Shown: piece after piece, positions 16,843 through 26,025 of the stretch
Position numbering within the stretch: position 1 is the first letter of the stretch
Layout: each line of letters starts with the position of its first letter
Assembly (NCBI GenBank): GCA_016291085.1
Contig: JAEEVW010000026.1
Coordinates: 1 to 50,632, forward strand
Direction: 5' to 3'
DNA length: 50,632 nt
Origin: Prevotella sp.
GTDB taxonomy: Bacteria; Bacteroidota; Bacteroidia; Bacteroidales; Bacteroidaceae
Program-made: the position numbers and the translations under genes
The notes under the pieces: model-generated
What the model saw: the letters and a program-made list of their open reading frames with translations, nothing else
What the model was told of the DNA's origin: nothing
Databases searched by the model: none

Positions 16843-18171
16843 TTAATGTTTAATCTCTGTGATAGGTTTCTTCTCAGGTTTAAAGACGATGGCAAAGGTG
16901 ATGCCAACAATCAATGCGAATGTAGCAAATGTGAACCAGCATGTCTGCCAATCACCAACCAGATAACCGCCTTCCCATCCGCAATAAGCATTCACAATTT
17001 CACCTGCAGTCAACGTGCCGATGGTGGCTCCCAAGCCATTAGTCATCATCATGAACAAGCCTTGGGCAGATGCCTTGATATCGGGGGCACACTCTTGATC
17101 GACAAAGATACCGCCCGAGACATTGAAGAAGTCAAAAGCAACACCATAGACAACACATGAGAGGATAAAGAATATGACACCAGGCATTGCGGGATTGCCG
17201 ATGCCGAAGAATCCGAAGCGGAAAACCCAGGCAAAAAGCGACATCATCATTACTATCTTGATGCCAAAGCGCTTCAAGAAGAACGGAATCATCAGAATAC
17301 ACAAAGCCTCACTAATCTGAGAAATAGAGGTCAACATCGTTGCATTGTTAGCAGCAAAGGAGTCGGCAAACTCTGGGATTCCCTTGAAACTGGTCAGGAA
17401 CGGACCAGCAAAGCCGTTGGTGACCTGCAGACACATACCCAACAATGCTGAGAAGATGAAGAACAGAGCCATCTGACGACGCTTGAAAAGTTTGAATGCG
17501 TTGAGACCAAGCGTTTCAACCAGCGACACCTTGCCTTCCTTCTTCTCCAGTCTGCATTCGGGCAAAGTGAAACAATACACGAAGAGTACAAGACTCAAAA
17601 CACCAGAAACCAAGAACTGCAGATAAGTATATTGGAATTTATGAGCGTTTTCACCCAAAGTGAAACCAAAGCCGCTTTCGTCGATGAAGGCGCAGTTGAC
17701 GAACCACATGGTGGCGATGAAGCCCACAGTGCCCAACACACGGATAGGCGGGAAGTCGCGAACGGTATCCATACCGTTATTCTTTAAAATGGTAAATGCC
17801 GCCGTATTGGTGAGTGCAATGGTTGGCATATAGAATGCTACACTCAGCGTATAGAGCGCAATGAACAACGACTTATCAGCCAGCTCATTACCGAAACCAG
17901 CCTGTTCGCCCAGCCACCAGCAACTGATCATAAAGGCACCGGCCACCAAGTGGCAAAGACCCAACAAACGCTGTGGCTGGATATATTTGTCAGCCACAAT
18001 ACCCATCAATGTAGGCATAAAAATACTCACAATGCCCTGAATGGCATAAAACCAGGAAATCTTGTCGCCCAATCCGGCTATTCCCAGATAGTTTCCCATA
18101 CACGTGAGGTAGGCTCCCCACACGGCGAACTCCAAGAAGTTCATCACCGCTAATCTTACTTTCATGTTCAT
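16843..18171 (-). CDS. MFS transporter, nucleoside:H+ symporter type
   Basis: The 442-residue protein has about 12 membrane segments. The N-terminus MNMKVRLAVMNFLEFAVWGA is typical of the NupG/XapB-like symporter group seen in Bacteroidetes. The loop VADKYIQPQRLLGLCH between helices 2 and 3 corresponds to the MFS signature. It probably imports nucleosides with protons; the substrate is inferred from family resemblance only. It lies directly upstream of rsmE. Confidence 0.82.
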   Translation of the reverse strand: MNMKVRLAVMNFLEFAVWGAYLTCMGNYLGIAGLGDKISWFYAIQGIVSIFMPTLMGIVADKYIQPQRLLGLCHLVAGAFMISCWWLGEQAGFGNELADKSLFIALYTLSVAFYMPTIALTNTAAFTILKNNGMDTVRDFPPIRVLGTVGFIATMWFVNCAFIDESGFGFTLGENAHKFQYTYLQFLVSGVLSLVLFVYCFTLPECRLEKKEGKVSLVETLGLNAFKLFKRRQMALFFIFSALLGMCLQVTNGFAGPFLTSFKGIPEFADSFAANNATMLTSISQISEALCILMIPFFLKRFGIKIVMMMSLFAWVFRFGFFGIGNPAMPGVIFFILSCVVYGVAFDFFNVSGGIFVDQECAPDIKASAQGLFMMMTNGLGATIGTLTAGEIVNAYCGWEGGYLVGDWQTCWFTFATFALIVGITFAIVFKPEKKPITEIKH

Positions 18172-18183
18172 AGTCTTATCTAT

Positions 18184-18414
18184 TTAAGTTAATGGTTTAT
18201 TCTTGTAATAGGCACGAACAGTGTCGTCACTCTCTTTTTTTAATATTAACCGACCTTGGAGCCATTCGGTGTTCGCCTGCTCCATCTGTAATGGGTAAAG
18301 ACTGGACACGACTCCGTCCGTTAGTTCTACCACTTGTAGTGTCAGGCAACGACCCTCGGGCGTTACCACTTCGTTGGACGCTATCCGCCTGAACTGTGTC
18401 TTTTTTTGCTTCAT
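18184..18414 (-). CDS. Small conserved Bacteroidetes protein (76 aa)
   Basis: The frame reads MKQKKTQFRRIASNEVVTPE, then LTLQVVELTDGVVSSLYPLQ and TEWLQGRLILKK. This alternation of short beta strands resembles small conserved proteins recalled next to DUF4296 and lspA in related genomes. The function is unknown. It overlaps the 3' end of the DUF4296 gene by 188 bases on the same strand in another frame. The protein-like character here is stronger than in the overlapping tail of DUF4296. Confidence 0.65.
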   Translation of the reverse strand: MKQKKTQFRRIASNEVVTPEGRCLTLQVVELTDGVVSSLYPLQMEQANTEWLQGRLILKKESDDTVRAYYKNKPLT

Positions 18415-19192
18415 TCTTTATTTCCTTATTATGGAACCTGATGAGGTGCATCTGGCTGATAAACATCATCTTACGCGTCGTCTCGTCATCGGGCGAAGCT
18501 GCCAGATAGATAAAGCCCGTCAGTTCTTTAAGCTTCTGTTCACGATTAGCAGGAATCATCACTTGCGAGATACCTGACACCGACACGTGGTTCGTGGTCT
18601 GGATGATGCTGTCACCCTCATACTTCGTCACGATACAGACGACGGCATCCTTCGAACCCGACTGCCAAAGGTATTCTGACATGAACTGGAACATAAACGA
18701 GTCACCCTTATAGAACGAGGTATCAACATCGACTTTAAAGTCGAAGCGATTCATCGTAGGACGAGGTATGAGCAACAAATCCGTTCTATCCTTCCAGATG
18801 TTCGCCGTATCACCCGAAGCGCTAAACGCAGAATAGCGTCCGACGGACGATACTGAAGTTCCCACCGACTTGGCTTCGTCAGACAAGCGTTCGTTGACCT
18901 CCAGATAGACGGACTTTAACCTGTCAAGGTGGCCATAGTAGTACACCATCGACGAATCGAACTCAGCCTGTGTCAGCCCATGCTTTTTCAATACAGCCAG
19001 GAAGTACTTGGTGCGCTCAAAGTCATAGTTCGCCATATGGTCCTCTGACGCAAGTGCCTGGGCAACATGGTAATCATAGAGGATATCTTCCAATTCACCA
19101 GGTTGGATGTACTTGCTGGGAACGGTTGGTTTACAGGCCAACAGCGTTGACAGGACAGACAGAGCCATCATGGCATACAAGCTACGCTTCAT
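18227..19192 (-). CDS. DUF4296 lipoprotein
   Basis: The 321-residue protein has a lipoprotein signal peptide with the cysteine in LSTLLACKPTVP. The DUF4296 domain follows (residues about 25-115, PGELEDILYDYHVAQALA) and then a beta-rich middle. The last ~60 residues are charged and compositionally odd, and they lie on top of the small gene 18184-18414; they may be an extension gained by loss of an earlier stop. It overlaps lspA by 11 bases. LspA is the enzyme that would process its lipoprotein signal. Confidence 0.82.
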   Translation of the reverse strand: MKRSLYAMMALSVLSTLLACKPTVPSKYIQPGELEDILYDYHVAQALASEDHMANYDFERTKYFLAVLKKHGLTQAEFDSSMVYYYGHLDRLKSVYLEVNERLSDEAKSVGTSVSSVGRYSAFSASGDTANIWKDRTDLLLIPRPTMNRFDFKVDVDTSFYKGDSFMFQFMSEYLWQSGSKDAVVCIVTKYEGDSIIQTTNHVSVSGISQVMIPANREQKLKELTGFIYLAASPDDETTRKMMFISQMHLIRFHNKEIKNEAKKDTVQADSVQRSGNARGSLPDTTSGRTNGRSRVQSLPITDGAGEHRMAPRSVNIKKRE

Positions 19193-19829
19193 CGCTTTTC
19201 ACCTCCTTCTTGACCGATATCTCGCTGATTTCCTTACGATAGAACAGGAGTAGCAAAACAACCCCTACAGAGATGGCCGAATCGGCAAAATTGAAAATGG
19301 GAGAGAAAAAGATATACGGCTCGCCTCCAACCCACGGAACCCATTCGGGCCATGTGGTGACAATGAGCGGGAAGTAGAACATATCGACAACCTTGCCCAT
19401 CAGGAAGGGGGCATACCCCGTCCCAAAAGGAACGAAGTAGCTGGTATAGGACTCAGAGCTGGCATTGAAGACGAGTCCATAGAACATCGAGTCAAAGATG
19501 TTTCCTGCCGCTCCAGCCAGTATCATAGAGAGGCATACGATATACCCCCATCGTACCTGTTTCTTGCACTGAAGAGCAATATAGTACCCCAATGCTCCTA
19601 CCGCAATGATACGGAAAATACTGAGAACCAGTTTTGAGCCGATCTCCATGCCGTAAGCCATACCGTTGTTCTCGATGAACACGATTTTGAACCACGACAG
19701 GATTTCTATCTGTTCGTGAAGTGTCATATGGGTCTTCACCCAAATCTTAATAATCTGGTCGACGACAAGGATGGCAAGCACAATCAGTACAGCCACCCAT
19801 CCCTGTTTGACACTCTTCGAAACGCTCAT
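19182..19829 (-). CDS. lspA: Lipoprotein signal peptidase II
   Basis: The 215-residue inner-membrane aspartic protease has four membrane helices. The conserved motifs are VDQIIKIWV, ENNGMAYGM, GAAGNIFDSMFYG and FNFADSAISVG; the last two carry the two catalytic aspartates. It cleaves signal peptides from prolipoproteins. A periplasmic loop (about 120-165) is longer than in Proteobacteria, as usual in Bacteroidetes. The gene lies one base before the DksA-like gene. Confidence 0.95.
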   Translation of the reverse strand: MSVSKSVKQGWVAVLIVLAILVVDQIIKIWVKTHMTLHEQIEILSWFKIVFIENNGMAYGMEIGSKLVLSIFRIIAVGALGYYIALQCKKQVRWGYIVCLSMILAGAAGNIFDSMFYGLVFNASSESYTSYFVPFGTGYAPFLMGKVVDMFYFPLIVTTWPEWVPWVGGEPYIFFSPIFNFADSAISVGVVLLLLFYRKEISEISVKKEVKSDEA

Positions 19830-20216
19830 TTATTTCTTACCAGCCATTTTCGACTCCACACTCAACGTGGCATGGGGAACAGCCTTCAGTCGTTCTTTGG
19901 GAATCAATTTACCCGTAATACGGTCAATACCGTATGTTTTGTTCTCGATGCGTACCAAAGCACCCTTCAGTCCCTGAATGAACTTCTGCTGGCGCGATGC
20001 CATCTGAATCAGTTCTTCCTTCGACTGGGTGGCGCTACCCTCCTCCAGTGCTTTGTACGTGGGAGAGGTATCGTCAACATCGTTGGAATCCTTATTCATC
20101 AGTGCACTCATCATCTGATCGTAGTCACGCTTGGCCAGAGCCAGTTTCTCGTTGATAATCTCACGGAACTCTTCTAATTCTTCATCCGTGTAACGTGTTT
20201 TTTCTGCCATATTCAT
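19830..20216 (-). CDS. DksA/TraR-family protein without zinc cysteines
   Basis: The 128-residue protein has the coiled-coil part (about 1-75, DEELEEFREIINEKLALAKR) and the C-terminal GIDRITGKLIPKERLKAVPH motif of the Bacteroidetes DksA/TraR family. These proteins bind the secondary channel of RNA polymerase. The position that is cysteine in relatives (YGICR) is aspartate here, and no cysteine remains in the protein, so it cannot form the zinc finger. The gene lies directly after ileS and before lspA. Confidence 0.88.
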   Translation of the reverse strand: MNMAEKTRYTDEELEEFREIINEKLALAKRDYDQMMSALMNKDSNDVDDTSPTYKALEEGSATQSKEELIQMASRQQKFIQGLKGALVRIENKTYGIDRITGKLIPKERLKAVPHATLSVESKMAGKK

Positions 20217-23200
20217 TTAGATTTTTGTTATTTTAATATTCAGTGTAAAGTCATCAAATTCTATTGCCTGGCCATCATTGGCTTCAAGTTTCATGTCGTC
20301 GGCCAGTACCTGACGGGCAATATAGTCGCCAAAGGCCTCGACAGCCTTCGTCGCAGCTTCGTTGGGTTCGATAGACACACGAATGTGGTCGGTAATCTCC
20401 AGTCCGCTCTTCTTACGGATGTTCTGAATGCGGTTCACCAACTCACGTGCCATACCCTCGTTGCGCAACTCGTCAGTCAGCGTAATGTCGAGTGCCACAG
20501 TGAGGTTACCCTCGTTGCCCACCAGCCAGCCAGGAATATCCTCGCTGATAATATCCACGTCGACAGCCTCAACCGTCAGGTCTTGTCCTTCAACATTGAT
20601 GGCGATGGTGCCGTCCTTCTCCAACTGGGCAATCTGCTCCTGCGAGAGGGCATCCATCTGAGCGGCCACACCCTTCATCAACTTACCGAACTTCTTACCC
20701 ATCGTGCGGAAGTTACACTTTACCTTTTTGACCAGAATGCCCTGACCTTCAACGAATTTCACTTCCTTCACGTTCACCTCCTGCAAGAAGATTTTCTTGA
20801 CGCTCTCGATAGCCAAACGCTGAGCTTCGTCCACAGGAGGAATCATCAGTGTCTGCAGAGGCTGCTTTACCTTAATGCTCTCCTTACGACGCAGAGCCAG
20901 CACGATGGTAGTGATGCGCTGGGCAATCTCCATACGCTGTTCCAAATCAGCGTTCACCAACGACTCATTAGCCACAGGGAACTTGTCGAGATGCACGCTA
21001 TCCAGAGCACCGCCCATATCGCAGTAGATGCGGTCAGCGAAGAAAGGTGCAAAGGGAGCCAACAGCTTTGAAACAGTCATCAGGCACTCGTACAACGTCT
21101 GATAGGCAGCCAGTTTGTCGTCGTCCATCTCCTTACCCCAGAAGCGTTTCTTGTTCAGACGCACATACCAGTTCGAGAGGTCTTCGTCGACAAATTTGTC
21201 GATGAGTCGTCCTGCACGTGTGGGGTCATAGCCATTCATCTCAGTCTCTACGCCCTTCACCAGCGAGTTCAGGCACGACAGGATCCAACGGTCGAACTCC
21301 GGGCGCTTCTCCACAGGAATCTGTGGTGTCTGCGGGTCGAAGCCGTCGACATTGGCATACATCGCAAAGAGCGAGTACGTATTATATAAGGTACCAAAGA
21401 ACTTGCGGCTGATTTCAGCCACACCCTCTGGGTCAAACTTCAAGTTATCCCAAGGCTCTGAGTTGGTCATCATATAGAATCGAACAGCGTCAGAGCCATA
21501 CTTGTCGATCATATCGAAGGGATTCACCACGTTACCTACGTGCTTCGACATCTTGTTACCCTTGGCATCGAGCACCAGGCCAGTGGATATCACGTTCTTG
21601 AAAGCCACCGAGTCGAAAATCATCGTGGCAATGGCGTGCAGCGTGAAGAACCATCCGCGTGTCTGGTCAACACCTTCGTTAATGAAGTCAGCGGGGAATG
21701 CCTTGTTGTTGTCAATGAGTTCACGATTCTCGAACGGATAGTGCACCTGTGCATAAGGCATGGAACCGGAATCAAACCACACATCAATCAAGTCGCTCTC
21801 GCGCTTCATGGGCTTGCCGCTATCGCTCACCAGCATGATATAATCCACATAAGGACGATGCACATCAATCTTGTCGTAGTTCTCCTGCGACATATCACCA
21901 GGCACAAAACCCTTGTCCTTCAACGGGTTACTCTTCATAACGCCGGCAGCAACGGCCTTCTCGATTTCGTTGTAGAGCTCTTCGAGGCTTCCAATGCACT
22001 TCTCCTCACCGTCCTCACTGCGCCAGATGGGCAACGGAGTACCCCAGAAACGCGAACGGGAAAGGTTCCAGTCATTCAGATTCTCCAGCCAGTTGCCAAA
22101 ACGACCTGTACCCGTAGACTCCGGATGCCAACCAATCGTCGTGTTCAGCTCGCTCATACGCTCTTTCATCGACGAGCTCTTGATGAACCAAGAGTCGAGG
22201 GGATAATAGAGCACGGGCTTGTCGGTACGCCAGCAATGGGGATAGTTATGGACGTGCTTCTCTATCTTGAACACCTTGTTTTGTGCCTTCAGATCCATGC
22301 AGATCGAAATATCCAGCGTCTCGTCCTTGTCAGTCAGCGTCTCGTCGTAGGCGTTCTTCACATAACGTCCTGCGAACTTGTTCCACTCGTCGACATTCAC
22401 ATAGTTCTTGACGAATTCCTCATCGAGGTCTTCAATGACAAAGTACTTACCCTGCAAGTCGACGACAGGACGCTCAGCGCCCTTCTTGTCTATCAGCACA
22501 ATAGGACAGATGCCGGCTTTCTTGGCCACGAAGGCGTCGTCAGCACCAAAATTCGGAGCGATATGCACGATACCAGCACCATCGTCAGTGGTTACATAGT
22601 CACCGGGAATCACCTTGAAGGCATCCCCCATTGGCTTGATGGCAGGCATCAACTGCTCATACTCCATACCGACAAGATCGGTTCCCTTGTAGCGACCCAC
22701 GATACGGTAAGGGATGAATTTCTCGCCTTTATTGTATTCCGGCATCTCGCCACCGTCGGTAATGGCACCCTCTGCAGGCAAATAAGCATTCAGACGAGCC
22801 TCGGCCAGCACCAGCGTCACCTTGTCGGCTGTATAGGGATTGTAGGTTTGCACGGCCACATAGTCAATCTTCGGACCCACGCAAAGGGCGGAGTTGGCAG
22901 CCAGTGTCCAAGGTGTTGTAGTCCAGGCGAGGAAATACGGAGTACCCCACTCTGCCATCTCGGGCTTCGGATTCTTCATCTTGAACTGAGCGGTACAGGT
23001 GGTATCCTTCACGTCGCGATAGCAACCCGGCTGGTTCAACTCATGCGAGCTCAGACCAGTACCGGCAGCAGGGCTATACGGCTGAATGGTGTAGCCCTTA
23101 TACAGCAGGCCCTTGTTATAGAACTGCTTCAGCAGCCACCACAAGGTCTCAATATACTTGTTGTCGTAAGTGATATAGGGATTGTCGAGGTCTACAAAAT

Positions 23201-23639
23201 ATCCCATGCGTTCTGTCAGTTCACGCCACTCGGCGGTAAACATCATCACGTTCTCACGGCACTTCTTGTTGTAGTCCTCCGTAGAGATATACTTATCGCT
23301 CTCCTTATTGTCGATATCGGCCTTGGTAATGCCAAGCTCTTTCTCAACACCCAACTCTACAGGCAGTCCGTGCGTATCCCAACCGGCCTTGCGCTTCACC
23401 TGGAAGCCCTGCATGGTCTTGTAGCGATTGAAGGTGTCCTTGATGCTACGTGCCAACACGTGATGAATACCCGGATGTCCGTTAGCCGAGGGAGGGCCCT
23501 CGTAAAACACAAATTGCGGACAACCTTCACGCTCTTTCACAGAGCGCCAAAAGATATCTTGCTCCTTCCACATCTGCAGCACGTCATTATTCGTCTGCGT
23601 CAAGTTCAAGCCGTTATGCTCGGCAAATCTTTTGCTCAT
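20217..23639 (-). CDS. ileS: Isoleucine-tRNA ligase
   Basis: The 1140-residue class I synthetase has the HIGH-type motif GHPGIHH near residue 55 and the KMSKS-type motif NKMSKHVGN. A large CP1 editing insertion lies between them, and a tRNA-binding C-terminal part follows. It charges tRNA-Ile and edits valine. The motif forms place it with the long, eukaryote-like IleS type. The ATG at 23639 was chosen because the upstream frame crosses the promoter at 23677-23708. It begins the series ileS, DksA-like, lspA, DUF4296. Confidence 0.96.
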   Translation of the reverse strand: MSKRFAEHNGLNLTQTNNDVLQMWKEQDIFWRSVKEREGCPQFVFYEGPPSANGHPGIHHVLARSIKDTFNRYKTMQGFQVKRKAGWDTHGLPVELGVEKELGITKADIDNKESDKYISTEDYNKKCRENVMMFTAEWRELTERMGYFVDLDNPYITYDNKYIETLWWLLKQFYNKGLLYKGYTIQPYSPAAGTGLSSHELNQPGCYRDVKDTTCTAQFKMKNPKPEMAEWGTPYFLAWTTTPWTLAANSALCVGPKIDYVAVQTYNPYTADKVTLVLAEARLNAYLPAEGAITDGGEMPEYNKGEKFIPYRIVGRYKGTDLVGMEYEQLMPAIKPMGDAFKVIPGDYVTTDDGAGIVHIAPNFGADDAFVAKKAGICPIVLIDKKGAERPVVDLQGKYFVIEDLDEEFVKNYVNVDEWNKFAGRYVKNAYDETLTDKDETLDISICMDLKAQNKVFKIEKHVHNYPHCWRTDKPVLYYPLDSWFIKSSSMKERMSELNTTIGWHPESTGTGRFGNWLENLNDWNLSRSRFWGTPLPIWRSEDGEEKCIGSLEELYNEIEKAVAAGVMKSNPLKDKGFVPGDMSQENYDKIDVHRPYVDYIMLVSDSGKPMKRESDLIDVWFDSGSMPYAQVHYPFENRELIDNNKAFPADFINEGVDQTRGWFFTLHAIATMIFDSVAFKNVISTGLVLDAKGNKMSKHVGNVVNPFDMIDKYGSDAVRFYMMTNSEPWDNLKFDPEGVAEISRKFFGTLYNTYSLFAMYANVDGFDPQTPQIPVEKRPEFDRWILSCLNSLVKGVETEMNGYDPTRAGRLIDKFVDEDLSNWYVRLNKKRFWGKEMDDDKLAAYQTLYECLMTVSKLLAPFAPFFADRIYCDMGGALDSVHLDKFPVANESLVNADLEQRMEIAQRITTIVLALRRKESIKVKQPLQTLMIPPVDEAQRLAIESVKKIFLQEVNVKEVKFVEGQGILVKKVKCNFRTMGKKFGKLMKGVAAQMDALSQEQIAQLEKDGTIAINVEGQDLTVEAVDVDIISEDIPGWLVGNEGNLTVALDITLTDELRNEGMARELVNRIQNIRKKSGLEITDHIRVSIEPNEAATKAVEAFGDYIARQVLADDMKLEANDGQAIEFDDFTLNIKITKI

Positions 23640-23676
23640 AAATATCGATTTTTTACTTGTTCTCTTATTTGACGTG

Positions 23677-23708
23677 CAAAGGTACGCATTTTTTTTAATA
23701 CTACCAAA
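23677..23708 (-). promoter_or_regulatory. Promoter of ileS
   Basis: On the minus strand TTTG (23705-23708) and TACCTTTG (23677-23684) are exactly 20 bases apart; ileS starts 38 bases downstream. Confidence 0.75.
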
Positions 23709-23771
23709 TTTCGGCCCCCGCAAAATGTTAAAAACCCCAAAACAACGCTTTGTTTCAGAACATATCTCGTA

Positions 23772-24722
23772 TCACGTCCAGACAAATATATAAAGGATGG
23801 CGAAACGAACCACACGGATTAACAGAATAAGCAATACTGACACATTTTCCACACGACGATTGATTTTGACTGCCTTTTCCATATCGGCAGTGGTCAGTTC
23901 GCGGACCTTGGTGCCAATATACGGCTTCTCAAAATACTCACCAAAATAAGTGTGAGGGCCACCAAAACGGCAATCAAGGATTCCCGCCAATGCAGCCTCG
24001 GGATAGCCGCTATTGGGACTGGTATTCTGTCGTCCGAACCACGTGACGAAAGGCAAAAGGCGTATCTCCCCTGAAACCAGCAGCATCATCAGGGCCGTCA
24101 GTCTCGACGGCACATAATTGGCAATGTCGTCAATGTGGGCTGCCCAGCAACCAAACTGGCGATAGCGCTCGGTCTTATAACCTATCATCGAGTCGAGCGT
24201 ATTAATCATCTTATAGGTTATCATGCCAGGAACACCCAGCAAGGCATACCAGAACAACGGAGCCACCACGCCGTCACTCAAATTCTCGGCCAGCGTTTCA
24301 AGTGCTGCCGTACGTACTTCCTGAGCAGACAATTGCGACGTGTCACGTCCCACAATACGTGCCACCTGACGACGTCCTTCCTCTAACGAGCGATCAAGAG
24401 CCAGAAAAACTTCACGCACTTCACGAATCAAAGTAGTACCTGCCAGGCAATAAAAGACGAGAATCGCCTTGACAGCCATTCCTGCATAGACAGAACGCCC
24501 GTCAATCCATCGCAAAGCATACCAGGAGCAAACAAACGTAGCAGCAATCAATACGACAGCCACCACTGCCCCCTTGAACATGCGCCAACGGCCACGATTC
24601 AACAGCTTTTCGAAAAATGCAATGATTTTCCCGAAACCTACCACAGGATGGGGCAACCACGCGGGATCTCCGAAAAAGCGGTCTCCCAGCCAGCCAATCA
24701 ATAATACCAGAAATGCTTTCAT
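23772..24722 (-). CDS. cbiB: Adenosylcobinamide-phosphate synthase CbiB
   Basis: The 316-residue membrane protein has the family motifs GDPAWLPHPVVGFGKII, TLAENLSDGVVAPLFWYALL, YKMINTLDSMIGYKTERY and WAAHIDDIANYVPSRL. It attaches aminopropanol (phosphate) to adenosylcobyric acid late in cobalamin synthesis. No other cobalamin gene and no B12 riboswitch were seen nearby. Its start overlaps the stop of the epimerase-like gene (ATGA), so the two are translationally coupled, which is an unusual pairing. Confidence 0.93.
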   Translation of the reverse strand: MKAFLVLLIGWLGDRFFGDPAWLPHPVVGFGKIIAFFEKLLNRGRWRMFKGAVVAVVLIAATFVCSWYALRWIDGRSVYAGMAVKAILVFYCLAGTTLIREVREVFLALDRSLEEGRRQVARIVGRDTSQLSAQEVRTAALETLAENLSDGVVAPLFWYALLGVPGMITYKMINTLDSMIGYKTERYRQFGCWAAHIDDIANYVPSRLTALMMLLVSGEIRLLPFVTWFGRQNTSPNSGYPEAALAGILDCRFGGPHTYFGEYFEKPYIGTKVRELTTADMEKAVKINRRVENVSVLLILLIRVVRFAILYIFVWT

Positions 24723-25882
24723 GCCAATAGCGTTTGTACGATACGTTCAGCGGTTCGTCCATCCCATCTGTCAGGGAGCGAACCATGTTTCCACTCTCCT
24801 TCAACCAGCAGTCTCAAAGACTCCTGAAGTTGTTCAATATTTTCACCAACAAGGACGTTGGTGCCTTGTTTGACAGTCTCTATATGTTCCGTATATGAAT
24901 TCAGCGTGATACATGGCACATGGTTGAACGTAGCTTCTTCCGCCACGTTGCCCGAGTCAGTAATAATACCTTTTGCATGTAAAGTCAGATAGCCAAACTC
25001 CAGATACGACAAGGGTTCTGTTACACAGAATGTGGACTTCTCAGAAGCCAGCATATAGGCCTTTCCACGTAAGGGAGCAATGACGGGAATATCTCCTGCC
25101 ATCCGACTGATAACGTCCATCATCTGTTGAAGTTTTTCATTGTCAGAAATCAACACTTTCCTATTGACGGTAAACACCAGATAATGGCCGTCCTCCACCC
25201 CATCCAGACACGCAGGACGCTGCCAGCGGTCATGATTGAAACGAAGGGAGTCCATCAGGATGTTTCCCACCATATATATCTTGTTCATCTCGGCACCTTC
25301 GCGAGTAGCGATACTACTCGAAACCATGCCTGCCGTAAACAACAAATCACTTAAACCATCTATCACTAACCTGTTGATTTCCTTAGGCATATTGATATCG
25401 AACGAACGGGTTCCTGCCACGATGTGCGCCAGTCGCAAACCATGTTTCTTGGTCACGATAGCTGCCGCCATCGTCGAAGCCAGATCATCCACGACAATCA
25501 CCGTGTCGGTGGCATGATTGTCCAGATAGCGTTCGAATGCTGCCATCACCCTACCCGTCAGTTCATTCAGATTCTCACAATCGACGCCCAGGAACACATC
25601 CGGCCTCGGCATCTGCAAGTCATCGAAAAGCGAAGGTTCTATAGTGGGATCATCTTGGCAACCGGCATATATCAGTTGATAGCTAATTCCTTCCGCACAA
25701 TCAATAGCACGGATAATCGGAGCGACTTTCACGAAATTCGGACGAGCTCCTGTAAAGATACAAACGTGTTGTTCAACTCCCGTCGCGCGCACGTTCCTTA
25801 TATTATCTTTACGACTCTCTTCCGGCAAGTCGACACCACATTGACAATGTATGGAAGAAGCTGTATTTTTGGTCTGTTTCAT
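24719..25882 (-). CDS. UDP-GlcNAc 2-epimerase-like protein with altered active site
   Basis: The start at 25882 lies downstream of the promoter and gives 387 residues. After ~35 extra N-terminal residues the WecB fold begins (FTGARPNFVKVAPIIRAID). It includes the C-terminal nucleotide site SYLEFGYLTLHAKGIITDSG. Several catalytic positions of hydrolysing/non-hydrolysing epimerases differ: the HVEAGLRS motif reads HIVAGTRS, so the first Glu is lost. The TGHRREN motif reads TVNRKVL, so the His is lost. The Glu of PKEINR is kept. The true reaction is therefore open. It overlaps cbiB by four bases. Confidence 0.8.
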   Translation of the reverse strand: MKQTKNTASSIHCQCGVDLPEESRKDNIRNVRATGVEQHVCIFTGARPNFVKVAPIIRAIDCAEGISYQLIYAGCQDDPTIEPSLFDDLQMPRPDVFLGVDCENLNELTGRVMAAFERYLDNHATDTVIVVDDLASTMAAAIVTKKHGLRLAHIVAGTRSFDINMPKEINRLVIDGLSDLLFTAGMVSSSIATREGAEMNKIYMVGNILMDSLRFNHDRWQRPACLDGVEDGHYLVFTVNRKVLISDNEKLQQMMDVISRMAGDIPVIAPLRGKAYMLASEKSTFCVTEPLSYLEFGYLTLHAKGIITDSGNVAEEATFNHVPCITLNSYTEHIETVKQGTNVLVGENIEQLQESLRLLVEGEWKHGSLPDRWDGRTAERIVQTLLA

Positions 25883-25907
25883 CTTAATATCCCTTAAAAT
25901 CTGAGTG

Positions 25908-25938
25908 CAAAGATACGAAAAATATATATTTTCCGAAA
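25908..25938 (-). promoter_or_regulatory. Promoter of the epimerase-like gene and cbiB
   Basis: On the minus strand TATCTTTG (25908-25915) has a TTTC-type upstream element at 25935-25938. It is placed back-to-back with the hup promoter. Confidence 0.5.
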
Positions 25939-25954
25939 AAAAAGCCAAGAATAT

Positions 25955-25985
25955 TTTCATATCACGCTGAAAATTAGTAACTTTG
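25955..25985 (+). promoter_or_regulatory. Promoter of hup
   Basis: TTTC at 25955-25958 and TAACTTTG at 25978-25985 are 19 bases apart, 40 bases before the HU start codon. Confidence 0.55.
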
Positions 25986-26025
25986 CAGTCCCAAATATGA
26001 TTTTAATAAAAAAAGTAATACAGAA

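Noticed and set aside
21540..23672. A 710-codon open frame on the plus strand opposite ileS.
   Set aside because: It is antisense to a clearly real isoleucyl-tRNA synthetase, has no recognisable domain, and starts inside that gene; long antisense frames are common in this codon usage.
23640..23723. Longer IleS start at 23723.
   Set aside because: The extension crosses a consensus promoter whose start site lies downstream of it.
23709..23771. Possible terminator of cbiB on the minus strand (AACAA...TTGTT followed by T).
   Set aside because: The stem is only about five weak base pairs, so it was not listed as a feature.
24719..26025. Possible cobalamin riboswitch near cbiB.
   Set aside because: The leader of the epimerase-cbiB unit is only about 20 bases long and holds no B12-box-like sequence.
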